Source of the DNA: an uncultured Muribaculaceae bacterium
GTDB taxonomy: Bacteria; Bacteroidota; Bacteroidia; Bacteroidales; Muribaculaceae
NCBI GenBank assembly: GCA_944321705.1
Contig: CALUMG010000012.1
Location: forward strand, 1 to 64,000
Reading direction: 5' to 3'
DNA: 64,000 nt
Each line of letters starts with the position of its first letter. Within the stretch, counting starts at the first letter, position 1. The notes under the pieces are model-generated. The model saw nothing but the letters and a program-made list of their open reading frames with translations, did no database searches and was not told the origin of the DNA. A program made the translations under genes and the position numbers. Below are positions 46,757 through 54,992 of the stretch, piece after piece.

Positions 46757-47017
46757 ATGGATAACTTTATTTTGATTGTTTGTGCTTATTTGATCATTGT
46801 TTCCGCATTATGGATATTGGTAATAGTCGGATTTTTCAAGTCGGTAAAATCAGAATTGAAAGAAGAATTGCGGCTTGACGGAGTGACCGAAGATAAAGAA
46901 CTTTTAGAAAATGGCACGGTGAAGACCGCTAAATTTCATAATGCACCTGGATTGACATTCGTATATGTAATGTTTGCAACGATATTTGGAGCACTTGCAT
47001 GTGCCATGATATTGTAA
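46757..47017 (+). CDS. Small two-helix membrane protein, unknown
   Basis: 86 residues from the ATG at 46757; the upstream in-frame start at 46718 adds an unlikely N-terminus. A membrane helix at each end (FILIVCAYLIIVSALWILVIV and LTFVYVMFATIFGALACAMI) flanks a charged loop with KSELKEELRLDG. I do not recognise the family. It is expressed alone from a promoter 220 bases upstream and is convergent with fbp. Confidence 0.65.
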   Translation: MDNFILIVCAYLIIVSALWILVIVGFFKSVKSELKEELRLDGVTEDKELLENGTVKTAKFHNAPGLTFVYVMFATIFGALACAMIL

Positions 47018-47079
47018 TTAAAATAGGGCAAGAAATTTCTATTCAGATATTTTTAAGGTAAAAAAATGTGGATGAAGGT

Positions 47080-47102
47080 GGGCATGTCTTTAAGATGTGC
47101 CC
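47080..47102 (+). terminator. Weak terminator after the small membrane protein gene
   Basis: Stem of 10 pairs with two G-T wobbles and a 3-base loop, followed by TCTTTG. It lies 62 bases after the stop codon. Confidence 0.45.
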
Positions 47103-47132
47103 TCTTTGTGTCAAGGGGGATCTTTTGAGTGT

Positions 47133-47166
47133 AAAAAAAACGGAGCAGCCAAGGAGGCTGCATCCG
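47133..47166 (-). terminator. Terminator of fbp
   Basis: On the minus strand a GC-rich stem (about 47157-47166 with 47141-47150, one mismatch region) is followed by eight T bases (47140-47133). It lies 50 bases past the fbp stop. Confidence 0.88.
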
Positions 47167-47215
47167 TGAAATAAATAGGTTTAAGTTGTTTAAATGGTAC
47201 TGTAATTGGTAGCGG

Positions 47216-49237
47216 TCAATGCTTGAGCCTGATGAGGCTTGAACTTGAATCATGTTCCTTTATGAGCCCCATGTGATAGGCTTGCAGCAGATTGTTGAGG
47301 TCGGCTATTTGCATTCGCAAGTCTTTGCCCATGTCGGTGTCACGCACGAGCATTCGCTTGCTGCTCATTTCCACTATCTGAGTAGTCGACTTGATGTCTT
47401 TCCCTTCTTCGACGGCTTTTTCTATCGATGTGAAAGGCTCATGCTGGACGAGCTGGAATCCGCGTGAATGGAACACGAGCGTGTATCCTGCGATTCCGGT
47501 TTCAGGTTGGTAAGCCTTGGAAAATCCACCATCGATTACCATTAGCTTTCCGTTAGCCTTTATGGGTTGTTCTCCTATCGTGGTGCGAACAGGCACATGC
47601 CCGTTGATGATGTGGCGGTGCATACCTTCCACTTTGAATTCGTCAAGAATCATGTCGCATACGGCTTCGTTGTCGCGAAGCTGGTAATACCAACCTTTGG
47701 TTTCCTTATGCGCTTCTTTGTCCTTTATGAAATAACGCTCGAATGTAGCCATGCGGTCTTTGTCAAAAGCCGGAGAGTTTTTTCCACACCATAGATACCA
47801 TACATAATCAAGAGCAAACAGATACTCATCGGCATCGCCGGTTTTGAAATAAGCCTCGCGTATGAGGCTTCCCACTTTTTTAAGCAATTCTTCACCATGA
47901 TATTTGCAGCCTCTTATTTCAATGTCTTTCAATGTACCGTCTTCGTTGAGCGGAACAGAAGCATGGAAAAGGAGGTTGGAGTTGGTCACAGTGTATATGC
48001 AACCGTTACGGAAGAGCCATCCCATGTGCTTATGCAGCTTCTCGCTATGGGTGAATGAATTGTGCAGCTTGTTTACCGTGTCGAGTTCCTCCTCGGTGAG
48101 CTTGTAGGGGTCTTTGGGGTCGACAGTCGGGAAATTGGTGTCGGTCAATTCATATTCCTTGCCGTTTATCATAATCACATTGCGGTCAAAGTCGATGCGG
48201 TGCAGCAATAACCTGTCTTCCATTTCAAAGTCGGGGCGACGCTTGATTGCAGCCGCTTCGAGCTTGAATTGGATTATGGTTATGGCTTTGTGCATTTGCG
48301 CCGTGAGCTTGATTGATTTCTCGGAATATCTCTTGTCGTCTTTCGCGATTTTAGGCAAGAACATGGCACAATCGTCATCGCCGTATGTCTCCATTGCAAG
48401 AGTGGCCAGCGGCAACAGGTTTATTCCATATCCGTCTTCTATTACGGCCTGGTTGCCATAGCGTAATGTGAGCCTGAGCACGTTTGCAATGCAGCAATCA
48501 TTGCCGGCGGCGGCTCCCATCCACAAAATGTCGTGGTTGCCCCACTGGATGTCGCAATTATGATAGTTGCACAGCAAGTCCATGATTTTGTCGGGGCTTG
48601 GGCCACGGTCAAACACGTCGCCAAGGATGTGCAGCGAGTCGATAGTGAGCCGTTGGATGAGATTGCATATCGCGATTATGAAATTATCGGCCATGCGAGT
48701 TGATATGATTGTCCTTACGATCACATCCACATAGGCCTGTTTGTTAGGGTCGATGCTGCTCTCATGCAGTAATTCCTGTATGATGTAGGCAAAGTCGTTT
48801 GGCAGAGCCTTTCGCACTTTGGAACGCGTGTATTTTGATGATACATTACGGCACACCATGACAAGGCGGTTGAGCGTTATGAAGTACCAATCGTCGATGT
48901 CTTCGATTTCCTTTTTTACGAGGTCGAGCTTTTGCTCGGGATAGTAAATGAGCGTGCACAATTCTTGCTGCTCGCGCTGCCCCAGCGTCTCACTGAATAT
49001 TTCCCTCACTTTCCGCTTTATGGCACCCGAGGCATTGCGCAACACATGTTGCACGGCTTCATATTCACCGTGCAGGTCGGCAAGGAAGTGTTCTGTGCCT
49101 TTTGGAAGATTTAGTATGGCTTCGAGGTTTATTATTTCAGTACTTGCTGCTGCCGTGTTCGGAAAATTGCGAGCAAGCAACTGCAAGTATCTCAAGTCTT
49201 TGGTAATAGCTTCGTTAATGTCGCTGTAGTCGTCCAT
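47216..49237 (-). CDS. fbp: Fructose-1,6-bisphosphatase, class III
   Basis: 673 residues. It hydrolyses fructose-1,6-bisphosphate to fructose-6-phosphate in gluconeogenesis. The class III enzyme belongs to the metallophosphoesterases; DLHGEYEAV (near residue 53), LGDVFDRGPSPDKI, WGNHDILWMG and INGHVPVRTTIGE are the metal-ligand motifs. Length is typical of Firmicutes and Bacteroidetes versions. It is a single-gene unit with its own terminator. It is divergent from the steroid-reductase-like operon. Confidence 0.95.
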   Translation of the reverse strand: MDDYSDINEAITKDLRYLQLLARNFPNTAAASTEIINLEAILNLPKGTEHFLADLHGEYEAVQHVLRNASGAIKRKVREIFSETLGQREQQELCTLIYYPEQKLDLVKKEIEDIDDWYFITLNRLVMVCRNVSSKYTRSKVRKALPNDFAYIIQELLHESSIDPNKQAYVDVIVRTIISTRMADNFIIAICNLIQRLTIDSLHILGDVFDRGPSPDKIMDLLCNYHNCDIQWGNHDILWMGAAAGNDCCIANVLRLTLRYGNQAVIEDGYGINLLPLATLAMETYGDDDCAMFLPKIAKDDKRYSEKSIKLTAQMHKAITIIQFKLEAAAIKRRPDFEMEDRLLLHRIDFDRNVIMINGKEYELTDTNFPTVDPKDPYKLTEEELDTVNKLHNSFTHSEKLHKHMGWLFRNGCIYTVTNSNLLFHASVPLNEDGTLKDIEIRGCKYHGEELLKKVGSLIREAYFKTGDADEYLFALDYVWYLWCGKNSPAFDKDRMATFERYFIKDKEAHKETKGWYYQLRDNEAVCDMILDEFKVEGMHRHIINGHVPVRTTIGEQPIKANGKLMVIDGGFSKAYQPETGIAGYTLVFHSRGFQLVQHEPFTSIEKAVEEGKDIKSTTQIVEMSSKRMLVRDTDMGKDLRMQIADLNNLLQAYHMGLIKEHDSSSSLIRLKH

Positions 49238-49676
49238 TGCGAAAAATGGTTAAGAGTAAAATAGTGAAAATTTGTCGATAAGTGTTTCCACAATTGAGAG
49301 CCTAATAAATAAGCCAAATATTCAACTAAGTAACACGCACGGCTGTCTCTTTAAGATGATAACCGGACTTCGGTCACGGTCTGCAAGATGGAAACGTTAT
49401 CGGCAGACTCTATCAGTTTTATTCGTTAATTCCTACCCATAAAGGTAGCAACAATTTCAGTAACGGCAAATTATTTTTTGCATATTTGGGATGAAGTGAG
49501 GTCTATTTCAGTAATCCAAAAGAAATGGTGGGTTCTTTATTTCCTGATTGCGCTTGACTTTCACTATCTTTGGATAAGATAGGATGCGTCTCGGCATGAC
49601 AATTTCAAACAAGTTTGATTGTCCTGCTCTTGACTTTCACTATCTTTGTAAAGATATAAATTTAATTAAGATTGTT
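49238..49676. other. 439-base gap between fbp and the reductase operon
   Basis: No gene seen. The first 290 bases hold neither a good ORF nor a clear promoter for fbp. From 49541 it contains copy B of the promoter repeat, which drives the rightward operon. Confidence 0.6.
49541..49648 (+). repeat. Promoter-bearing dispersed repeat, copy B (two units)
   Basis: Two units 76 bases apart end in TATCTTTG (49565-49572 and 49641-49648), each preceded by TTGACTTTCAC. The block 49565-49648 is 81/84 identical, in opposite orientation, to 55076-54993. The linker contains a palindrome, gacaat..caaac with gtttg-attgtc, around a central aacaag. The second unit lies 28 bases before the 5-alpha-reductase-like gene. 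Confidence 0.85.
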
Positions 49677-50450
49677 ATGCTGCACGATATTGAGAGTTTC
49701 AATATGTTGCTTGTGGTGATGTCAATCATCGCGGTGGTGGTGTTTGTCGCACTTTATTTTGTCAATGCCGGATATGGAATCATGTACACGCGTCGATGGG
49801 GCCCGTCGGTGGGCAACCGGACGGGATGGGTACTCATGGAGGCTCCTGTGTTCATTGTCATGGCAGTGTTGTGGTGGATGTCCGACAGGCGATTTGAAGT
49901 CGTGCCGCTTTTGATATTCTTGTTGTTCCAGCTGCATTATTTCCAACGTTCGTTCGTGTTCCCGTTCATGATTAAAGGTCACAACAAGATGCCTCTTGCG
50001 ATTGTCTTGCTTGGAGTAGTGTTCAACGTGTTGAATGCATTGATGCAAGGTGGATGGGTATTTTATGTTTCGCCCGACGGTATGTATGATATGAATTGGT
50101 TGTTTACTCCTCAATTCATAGCCGGGATAACGATATTTTTCATGGGGATGGCAATCAACTTGAACAGCGACAGCATAATAAGGCACCTGCGCAAGCCCGG
50201 GGACAACCGGCATTACATTCCACGGGGAGGGATGTTCAACTATGTCTCATCGGCCAATTATTTCGGTGAACTGGTGGAATGGACTGGGTTTGCCATTCTT
50301 TCATGGTCGTGGGCCGGTTGTGTGTTCGTATTGTGGACGTTTGCCAATCTTGCTCCTCGTGCAGCAAGGATTCACGATAGATATTCACAGGAGTTTGGCG
50401 AAGAATTTGACAAATTGAAATTACGCAGAATAATACCATATATTTATTGA
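49677..50450 (+). CDS. Steroid 5-alpha-reductase-like membrane enzyme
   Basis: 257 residues from the ATG at 49677; the upstream in-frame start at 49584 lies inside the promoter repeat. About seven membrane helices. The C-terminal half is strikingly like animal SRD5A1/2: LRKPGDNRHYIPRGG, FNYVSSANYFGELVEW (Asn194, Glu198) and a basic RRIIPYIY end. Glu55, His87, Tyr88 and Arg91 match the steroid-site residues of SRD5A2, while its Gln56 equivalent is Met54. The family reduces the delta4 bond of 3-oxo steroids with NADPH. In gut Bacteroidales, enzymes of this family make allo (5-alpha) bile acids. First gene of a four-gene operon; the flavoenzyme gene follows after 8 bases. Confidence 0.9.
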   Translation: MLHDIESFNMLLVVMSIIAVVVFVALYFVNAGYGIMYTRRWGPSVGNRTGWVLMEAPVFIVMAVLWWMSDRRFEVVPLLIFLLFQLHYFQRSFVFPFMIKGHNKMPLAIVLLGVVFNVLNALMQGGWVFYVSPDGMYDMNWLFTPQFIAGITIFFMGMAINLNSDSIIRHLRKPGDNRHYIPRGGMFNYVSSANYFGELVEWTGFAILSWSWAGCVFVLWTFANLAPRAARIHDRYSQEFGEEFDKLKLRRIIPYIY

Positions 50451-50458
50451 TTTAAATA

Positions 50459-51703
50459 ATGATGGACCAAAATAATGGCAATAGGGGCAAATTATTCACC
50501 CCTGCGAAAATAGGAAATTTGACATTGCGCAACCGCACTATACGCTCGGCCGCTTTTGAAAACATGTGTCCCGACCACCGTCCATCCAAGATGCTTGCCG
50601 ACTATCACTTGTCGGTGGCACGAGGAGGCATAGGAATGACGACAATCGCATACGCGTCGGTTAATCGTAGTGGCTTGTCGTTTGACAACCAATTGTGGAT
50701 GCGTCCGGAGATTGTAGGCGAATTACGCTCGTTGACCGATGCCATCCACCGGGAAGGAGCCAAAGTGTCGATACAGCTTGGCCATTGCGGGAACATGTCG
50801 CATAAGTCTACTGCGGGACGAATGCCTATTTCGGCTTCGAGCGGTTTCAACATGTATTCTCCTACGTTTGTGCATGGCATGACCGTCGATGAGATACATG
50901 AAGTGGCCGAAGATTTCGGCACGGCGGTCAAGTTGGCGATAGATGCAGGTTTTGACTGCGTTGAGATTCATGCCGGCCACGGATACTTGATAAGCCAGTT
51001 CCTGTCGCCATACACCAACAAGAGACGGGACAGCTTTGGTGGCTCTCTCGACAACCGAATGAACTTCATGCGGCTGTGCATGGACAAGGTGATGAAAAGT
51101 GCAGCCGGGCAGATTACCGTGGTTGTAAAAACCAACATGCGTGACGGCTTTGATGGTGGCAATGGCCTGGAAGAAGGGGTTGTCATAGCCCGAGAGCTTG
51201 AGCGGCTTGGTGCCGAAGCCCTTGTGTTGAGCGGCGGTTTCGTAAGCCGTGCTCCAATGTATGTGATGCGTGGCGAGATGCCCATAAGGACGATGACGCA
51301 CTACATGGACTGTTGGTGGCTGAAATACGGAGTGCGCATGGTTGGAAAGATGATGATAAAGGATGAACCTTACAAGGATTTGTATTTTCTTGATGATGCG
51401 TTGAAAGTGCGCAAGGCAGTGAAGCTTCCGCTTATATACGTCGGAGGGTGCGTTTCGCGTGAAGGGATAGAAAAGGTTCTCGACAGTGGGTTTGAATGCG
51501 TGCAGATGGCGAGGGCGTTGATTAATGAACCCGATTTCGTAAATCGCATGAAAGCAGGCGAGGAACGTTGTGGTTGTTCTCATTCCAATTATTGCATAGC
51601 GCGAATGTATTCTCTTGAAATGTGTTGTCACAAGCATCGCGATGACTTGCCTGCATCCATCGTCAAAGAGATAAAAGCTGCAGAAGAGCGAAATGAAAAA
51701 TAA
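50459..51703 (+). CDS. Old Yellow Enzyme-type NAD(P)H:flavin oxidoreductase
   Basis: 414 residues, a single FMN-binding TIM barrel (LFTPAKIGNLTLRNRTIRSA; EIHAGHGYLISQFLSPYTNK near residue 170; GGSLDNRMNF; PLIYVGGCVSREGIEKVL). It lacks the C-terminal FAD/NAD domain of BaiCD and dienoyl-CoA reductases. A Cys-rich tail (RCGCSHSNYC then SLEMCCHKH) resembles the 4Fe-4S site of those enzymes but with altered spacing. The family reduces activated C=C bonds, including delta1, delta4 or delta6 bonds of 3-oxo steroids and bile acids. Its place between a 5-alpha-reductase-like gene and two SDR genes supports a steroid-like substrate. It overlaps the next gene by 11 bases. Confidence 0.88.
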   Translation: MMDQNNGNRGKLFTPAKIGNLTLRNRTIRSAAFENMCPDHRPSKMLADYHLSVARGGIGMTTIAYASVNRSGLSFDNQLWMRPEIVGELRSLTDAIHREGAKVSIQLGHCGNMSHKSTAGRMPISASSGFNMYSPTFVHGMTVDEIHEVAEDFGTAVKLAIDAGFDCVEIHAGHGYLISQFLSPYTNKRRDSFGGSLDNRMNFMRLCMDKVMKSAAGQITVVVKTNMRDGFDGGNGLEEGVVIARELERLGAEALVLSGGFVSRAPMYVMRGEMPIRTMTHYMDCWWLKYGVRMVGKMMIKDEPYKDLYFLDDALKVRKAVKLPLIYVGGCVSREGIEKVLDSGFECVQMARALINEPDFVNRMKAGEERCGCSHSNYCIARMYSLEMCCHKHRDDLPASIVKEIKAAEERNEK

Positions 51704-52508
51704 CCTTGCCGGAATGCTCGCGCTTGTCACGGGTGCTTCTTCGGGAATTGGACGGCAGTTTGCCGTCGAACTTGCCCGGATGGGAGCTGATGTGCTGCTT
51801 GTGAGCAATCAAGAAAAAGAACTTGCCGAGACGGCTTCGATGCTTGCATCAATGTGTGGGGACGACGAGCGACAATTCAAGACGCTGTGCATCGACCTTA
51901 CGCGTGATGATGCGGCAAGTGAGGTGTTTGGCTTTTGTCAAGGTAACGGATTGAATGTGGATATCCTGATTAACAATGCCGGAATATTCTCGTTCAGGGA
52001 AATTACCGATACGACTTCGGAACGAATAGGCATGTTCATTGATTTGCATGTCAGGGCTGTCACTAATTTGTGTCGCATGTTTGCCATAGACATGAAATCG
52101 CGCGATTGTCACGGATACATATTGAACATGTCGTCGATGGCATGCTGGATGCCCATGCCGGGCATAGCAATGTATAGTGCCACGAAAGCATACATAAGGG
52201 TGTTTTCCCGTTCGTTGAATGTAGAGCTTGCCGATAGCGGAATAACGGTGATGGCAGCTTGTCCCGGAGGCATTGCCACCGACTTGTTTGGTCTTCCGTC
52301 CAATTTGCAACGGTTAGGTGTCGCACTTGGTGTCCTTTGCACTCCCGAGCGTTTTGTCCACATGGCGTTGAAGCGGTTGTTAAAGCGTCGCCACCAGTAT
52401 GTCAATGGATTGGTAAACAGGCTTGCCATTCTGTTTATTTCAATTCTTCCCGACAGGGTGAGGTTGATTGTCAAACATAAGTTGCTGGATAAGAATGTTA
52501 AAAGATGA
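51693..52508 (+). CDS. Short-chain dehydrogenase, HSD-like, first of two
   Basis: 271 residues. The NADP(H)-binding TGASSGIG (13-20), NNAG near 94, catalytic Ser in NMSSMACW and Tyr-Lys in MYSATKAY are all present. A hydrophobic C-terminal segment (LVNRLAILFISILPDRVRLI) may bind membrane, as in the 17-beta-HSD12/3-ketoacyl reductase branch it resembles. It probably interconverts a keto and a hydroxyl group on a hydrophobic substrate. It overlaps the genes on both sides, so translation of the operon is coupled. Confidence 0.87.
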   Translation: MKNNLAGMLALVTGASSGIGRQFAVELARMGADVLLVSNQEKELAETASMLASMCGDDERQFKTLCIDLTRDDAASEVFGFCQGNGLNVDILINNAGIFSFREITDTTSERIGMFIDLHVRAVTNLCRMFAIDMKSRDCHGYILNMSSMACWMPMPGIAMYSATKAYIRVFSRSLNVELADSGITVMAACPGGIATDLFGLPSNLQRLGVALGVLCTPERFVHMALKRLLKRRHQYVNGLVNRLAILFISILPDRVRLIVKHKLLDKNVKR

Positions 52509-53328
52509 AAGGATTTATACGGTTGTGACAGGTGCGTCGGGCAGCATAGGACGTGCAATATGTTCGACTCTCCTTGCCGAGGGGTGCAATGTGGCAGCCG
52601 TGTGTCACAGCGAGCGTCGAGCCGAAGAATTGCATGCGACACTCTCTGCATCGTGCAATGGCGGTAGCGTCTTAATGACCGAAGCAGTGGAACTCGATGA
52701 TTTTGATTCTATCAAGGAATTTGCGTCACGAATGCAAGGTTGTCGCATAAGCGCGCTTATCAACAATGCCGGAATAATGAATCGGCATTATGGTGTCAAT
52801 AGGGACGGAATTGAATCCACAATCGCAGTTAATTATGTAGGTACAGTGTTATTGACCCGGTTGCTGCTTCCGTCGTTGGTTGCCGAAGAAGGTTGTGTGG
52901 TGTTTACCACATCGGTGACAAGGAAAATGCACCGATTGCAGGAATTTAGCTTCCGTGAAGGAGAATCTGAGTTTTCTCAACTTGGCACATACGGTCGTAG
53001 TAAACTTGCGTTGACCCATTATGCCATGCATCTTGCCGATGAGTTGTATGGCCATGTGAAAGTGAATTGTGCCGATCCGGGTGTGGTCAATAGCAAGATG
53101 ATAACGATGCACCGATGGTTTGACCCGATAGCCGATGTGTTGTTCCGCCCGTTTATAAGCAGTCCGGCGCAAGGTGCGAAACCTGCATTGAAGGCATTAT
53201 CGACTTCATTGACAGGAATGATATTTACATGCAACAAATGTCGCCCCATTGCCGATGAACTTGCTTGCGATGAAATTCACGCGAGGCTTATTGCCGAAAC
53301 CGACAAGTTGCTTGCACGCTATATGTGA
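52495..53328 (+). CDS. Short-chain dehydrogenase, second of two
   Basis: 277 residues from the ATG at 52495; a TTG at 52468 in frame lies deeper in the preceding gene. TGASGSIG (12-19), NNAGIMNRHYG near 90, and YGRSKLAL carry the SDR cofactor and catalytic residues; the Ser lies in FTTSVTRK. The long segment after NNAG resembles retinol-dehydrogenase or WWOX-like SDRs. With its neighbour it offers two oxidoreductases of different stereochemistry or position, as in 3-alpha/3-beta or 7/12 hydroxysteroid chemistry; this is inference. It ends the operon, 18 bases before the convergent permease gene. Confidence 0.86.
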   Translation: MLKDERIYTVVTGASGSIGRAICSTLLAEGCNVAAVCHSERRAEELHATLSASCNGGSVLMTEAVELDDFDSIKEFASRMQGCRISALINNAGIMNRHYGVNRDGIESTIAVNYVGTVLLTRLLLPSLVAEEGCVVFTTSVTRKMHRLQEFSFREGESEFSQLGTYGRSKLALTHYAMHLADELYGHVKVNCADPGVVNSKMITMHRWFDPIADVLFRPFISSPAQGAKPALKALSTSLTGMIFTCNKCRPIADELACDEIHARLIAETDKLLARYM

Positions 53329-53346
53329 TTATGGATTGAGAAGGGC

Positions 53347-54576
53347 TTAAGAGCGAGGCCTCAAGCGGCGGCGCATCACTATCGATGTGGCAAGAGACGT
53401 AATGAGTCCGACGATTGCCACAATGGCAAATACCACAAGGATGTCGGTGAACTGGATGCTTACAGGATATTCCTTTATGATCAGCATCTCGGTTGCGCCT
53501 TGCAGTTGTATCAGTCCGAATGCCTGTTGCAGCCAGCACAGGAACAATCCTACTATGATTCCAGTCACGGCCCCGGTTAGAGAAATGAGCCATCCCTCGG
53601 TGATGAAAATGCGCGTTATCTGCTTGTCGGTTGCGCCAAGGTTGCGCAATGTTGCGATGCTTTCATCTTTCTCGATGATTAACAATGATAAAGTGCTTAT
53701 TACATTGAACGTGGCTATTACCATGATGAAGCCGAGGAGCAGGAATGTCACCCATTTTTCAACATTCACCATGCGGAATGCGTAATCTTGTTGCATGAGC
53801 CTGTTTTTCACAGTGTAGCCATTTCCTATCTTCGAGCTTATCTCTTGCATCACTTTGGCCTCGTCGGCATTGTCGGCGAGTGATATTTCTATTCCTGTAG
53901 CCTCGTTTTTGTAGTTGAACAGGAATCGGGCCGATTCAATAGGGATGAATACCATGTCGCGGTCGTAATCGTTTTGGTCAACTTGATATACGCCGCCGAC
54001 AAACAATGAATCGCTTCGGAATGCGCCAGCCGGATTGGCCATGTTGATGTTTCCGATTCTTTTGGGGACGAAAAGACGCACCGGTTCCACAAATCCCGGA
54101 CGTGCTTGCAATTGTATTGCCGAGCCTACACTCAACACGGCATATTGTGCAATTCCATCATCGAGGATGAATCCACCGTCGATTATCACATTATTGATGT
54201 CGGTCACCAAGTCATAATTGTCGGTTACGCCTTTGATGGTTACTGCCATCTGGTTGTCACCGAATAAGGCAAGGCCGTGATCCTCTATCGTTGGCAGGGC
54301 TATTTTCACGCCTTGTACTGTCTCAATCACTTGGGCAAGACTGTCGGCATTGGCAATAGTTTTCCCTTCGGCAGCGTTGACAATTAAAGGAGGGTCGAGC
54401 TTGGCGAGCTTTGCTCCGATGAGGTCGATGAATCCGTTGAATACCGAAAGGATGCAAATGAGTGCAGCCGTTGTGACCACAACCCCGCATATCGAGATTA
54501 TGGAAATTATATTGACGGCACTGTGGGCTTTTTTGGAACGCAAGTACCTGAATGCTATTTTCAGGATTAAATTCAT
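53347..54576 (-). CDS. LolC/LolE-type ABC transporter permease
   Basis: 409 residues from the ATG at 54576, one base shared with the rbfA stop (TGATG). One N-terminal membrane helix (INIISIISICGVVVTTAALIC), a periplasmic MacB-like domain, then three C-terminal helices in an FtsX domain (LLGFIMVIATFNVISTLSLL, ISLTGAVTGIIVGLFLCWL). In Proteobacteria the LolCDE complex releases lipoproteins to LolA. In Bacteroidales such single-gene permeases lie next to rbfA; the ATPase partner is not in this window. Confidence 0.87.
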   Translation of the reverse strand: MNLILKIAFRYLRSKKAHSAVNIISIISICGVVVTTAALICILSVFNGFIDLIGAKLAKLDPPLIVNAAEGKTIANADSLAQVIETVQGVKIALPTIEDHGLALFGDNQMAVTIKGVTDNYDLVTDINNVIIDGGFILDDGIAQYAVLSVGSAIQLQARPGFVEPVRLFVPKRIGNINMANPAGAFRSDSLFVGGVYQVDQNDYDRDMVFIPIESARFLFNYKNEATGIEISLADNADEAKVMQEISSKIGNGYTVKNRLMQQDYAFRMVNVEKWVTFLLLGFIMVIATFNVISTLSLLIIEKDESIATLRNLGATDKQITRIFITEGWLISLTGAVTGIIVGLFLCWLQQAFGLIQLQGATEMLIIKEYPVSIQFTDILVVFAIVAIVGLITSLATSIVMRRRLRPRS

Positions 54577-54962
54577 CAATCGGCAGTTTCTTCCTCTTTG
54601 TCGTCGTGTCCCGGATGTAATTTCTTGTCCATGTCGAGCAATGAATCTATGTGTTCGATGTAGTCGAGCGAGTCATCGATGTGGAATGCGAGTTCAGGAG
54701 TCTTGCGAAGCTGGAACCTCACCTTTTGGGCAAGTTCATATCTCACCGACTTAGTGCTGCGGTTGATGTTTTCAAGAATCTTGGCAGCTTGTGCCGACGG
54801 GAAGATGCTGAGATATGCATGTGCGATGCTCAAGTCGGGAGAAACTCTAACGGTGCTTACCGACACCAGCACGTTACCCAGTTTTGCAGTTTGAAGTCTG
54901 AATATTTCGCTCAGTTCCTTTTGAATGAGCCTTGCTATTTTCGATTGCCGTGTAGATTCCAT
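54576..54962 (-). CDS. rbfA: Ribosome-binding factor A
   Basis: 128 residues from the ATG at 54962. A longer frame to 55022 would translate the promoter repeat and is rejected. The KH-like RbfA fold (SKIARLIQKELSEIFRLQ, VSTVRVSPDLSIAHAYLSIF, LRKTPELAFHIDDSLDY) is intact, followed by an acidic tail. It assists 16S rRNA 5'-end maturation of the small subunit. Expressed from promoters in repeat copy C together with the permease gene. Confidence 0.94.
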   Translation of the reverse strand: MESTRQSKIARLIQKELSEIFRLQTAKLGNVLVSVSTVRVSPDLSIAHAYLSIFPSAQAAKILENINRSTKSVRYELAQKVRFQLRKTPELAFHIDDSLDYIEHIDSLLDMDKKLHPGHDDKEEETAD

Positions 54963-54992
54963 AGAAACAGTCGTTAAAATGTTATACTTATG

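Noticed and set aside
49584..49676. 31-residue N-terminal extension of the 5-alpha-reductase-like protein
   Set aside because: It lies inside repeat copy B, across a -7 promoter element.
50723..51808. 361-codon open frame on the minus strand
   Set aside because: It is antisense to the flavoenzyme gene, whose motifs are intact; His/Arg-rich translation typical of a shadow frame.
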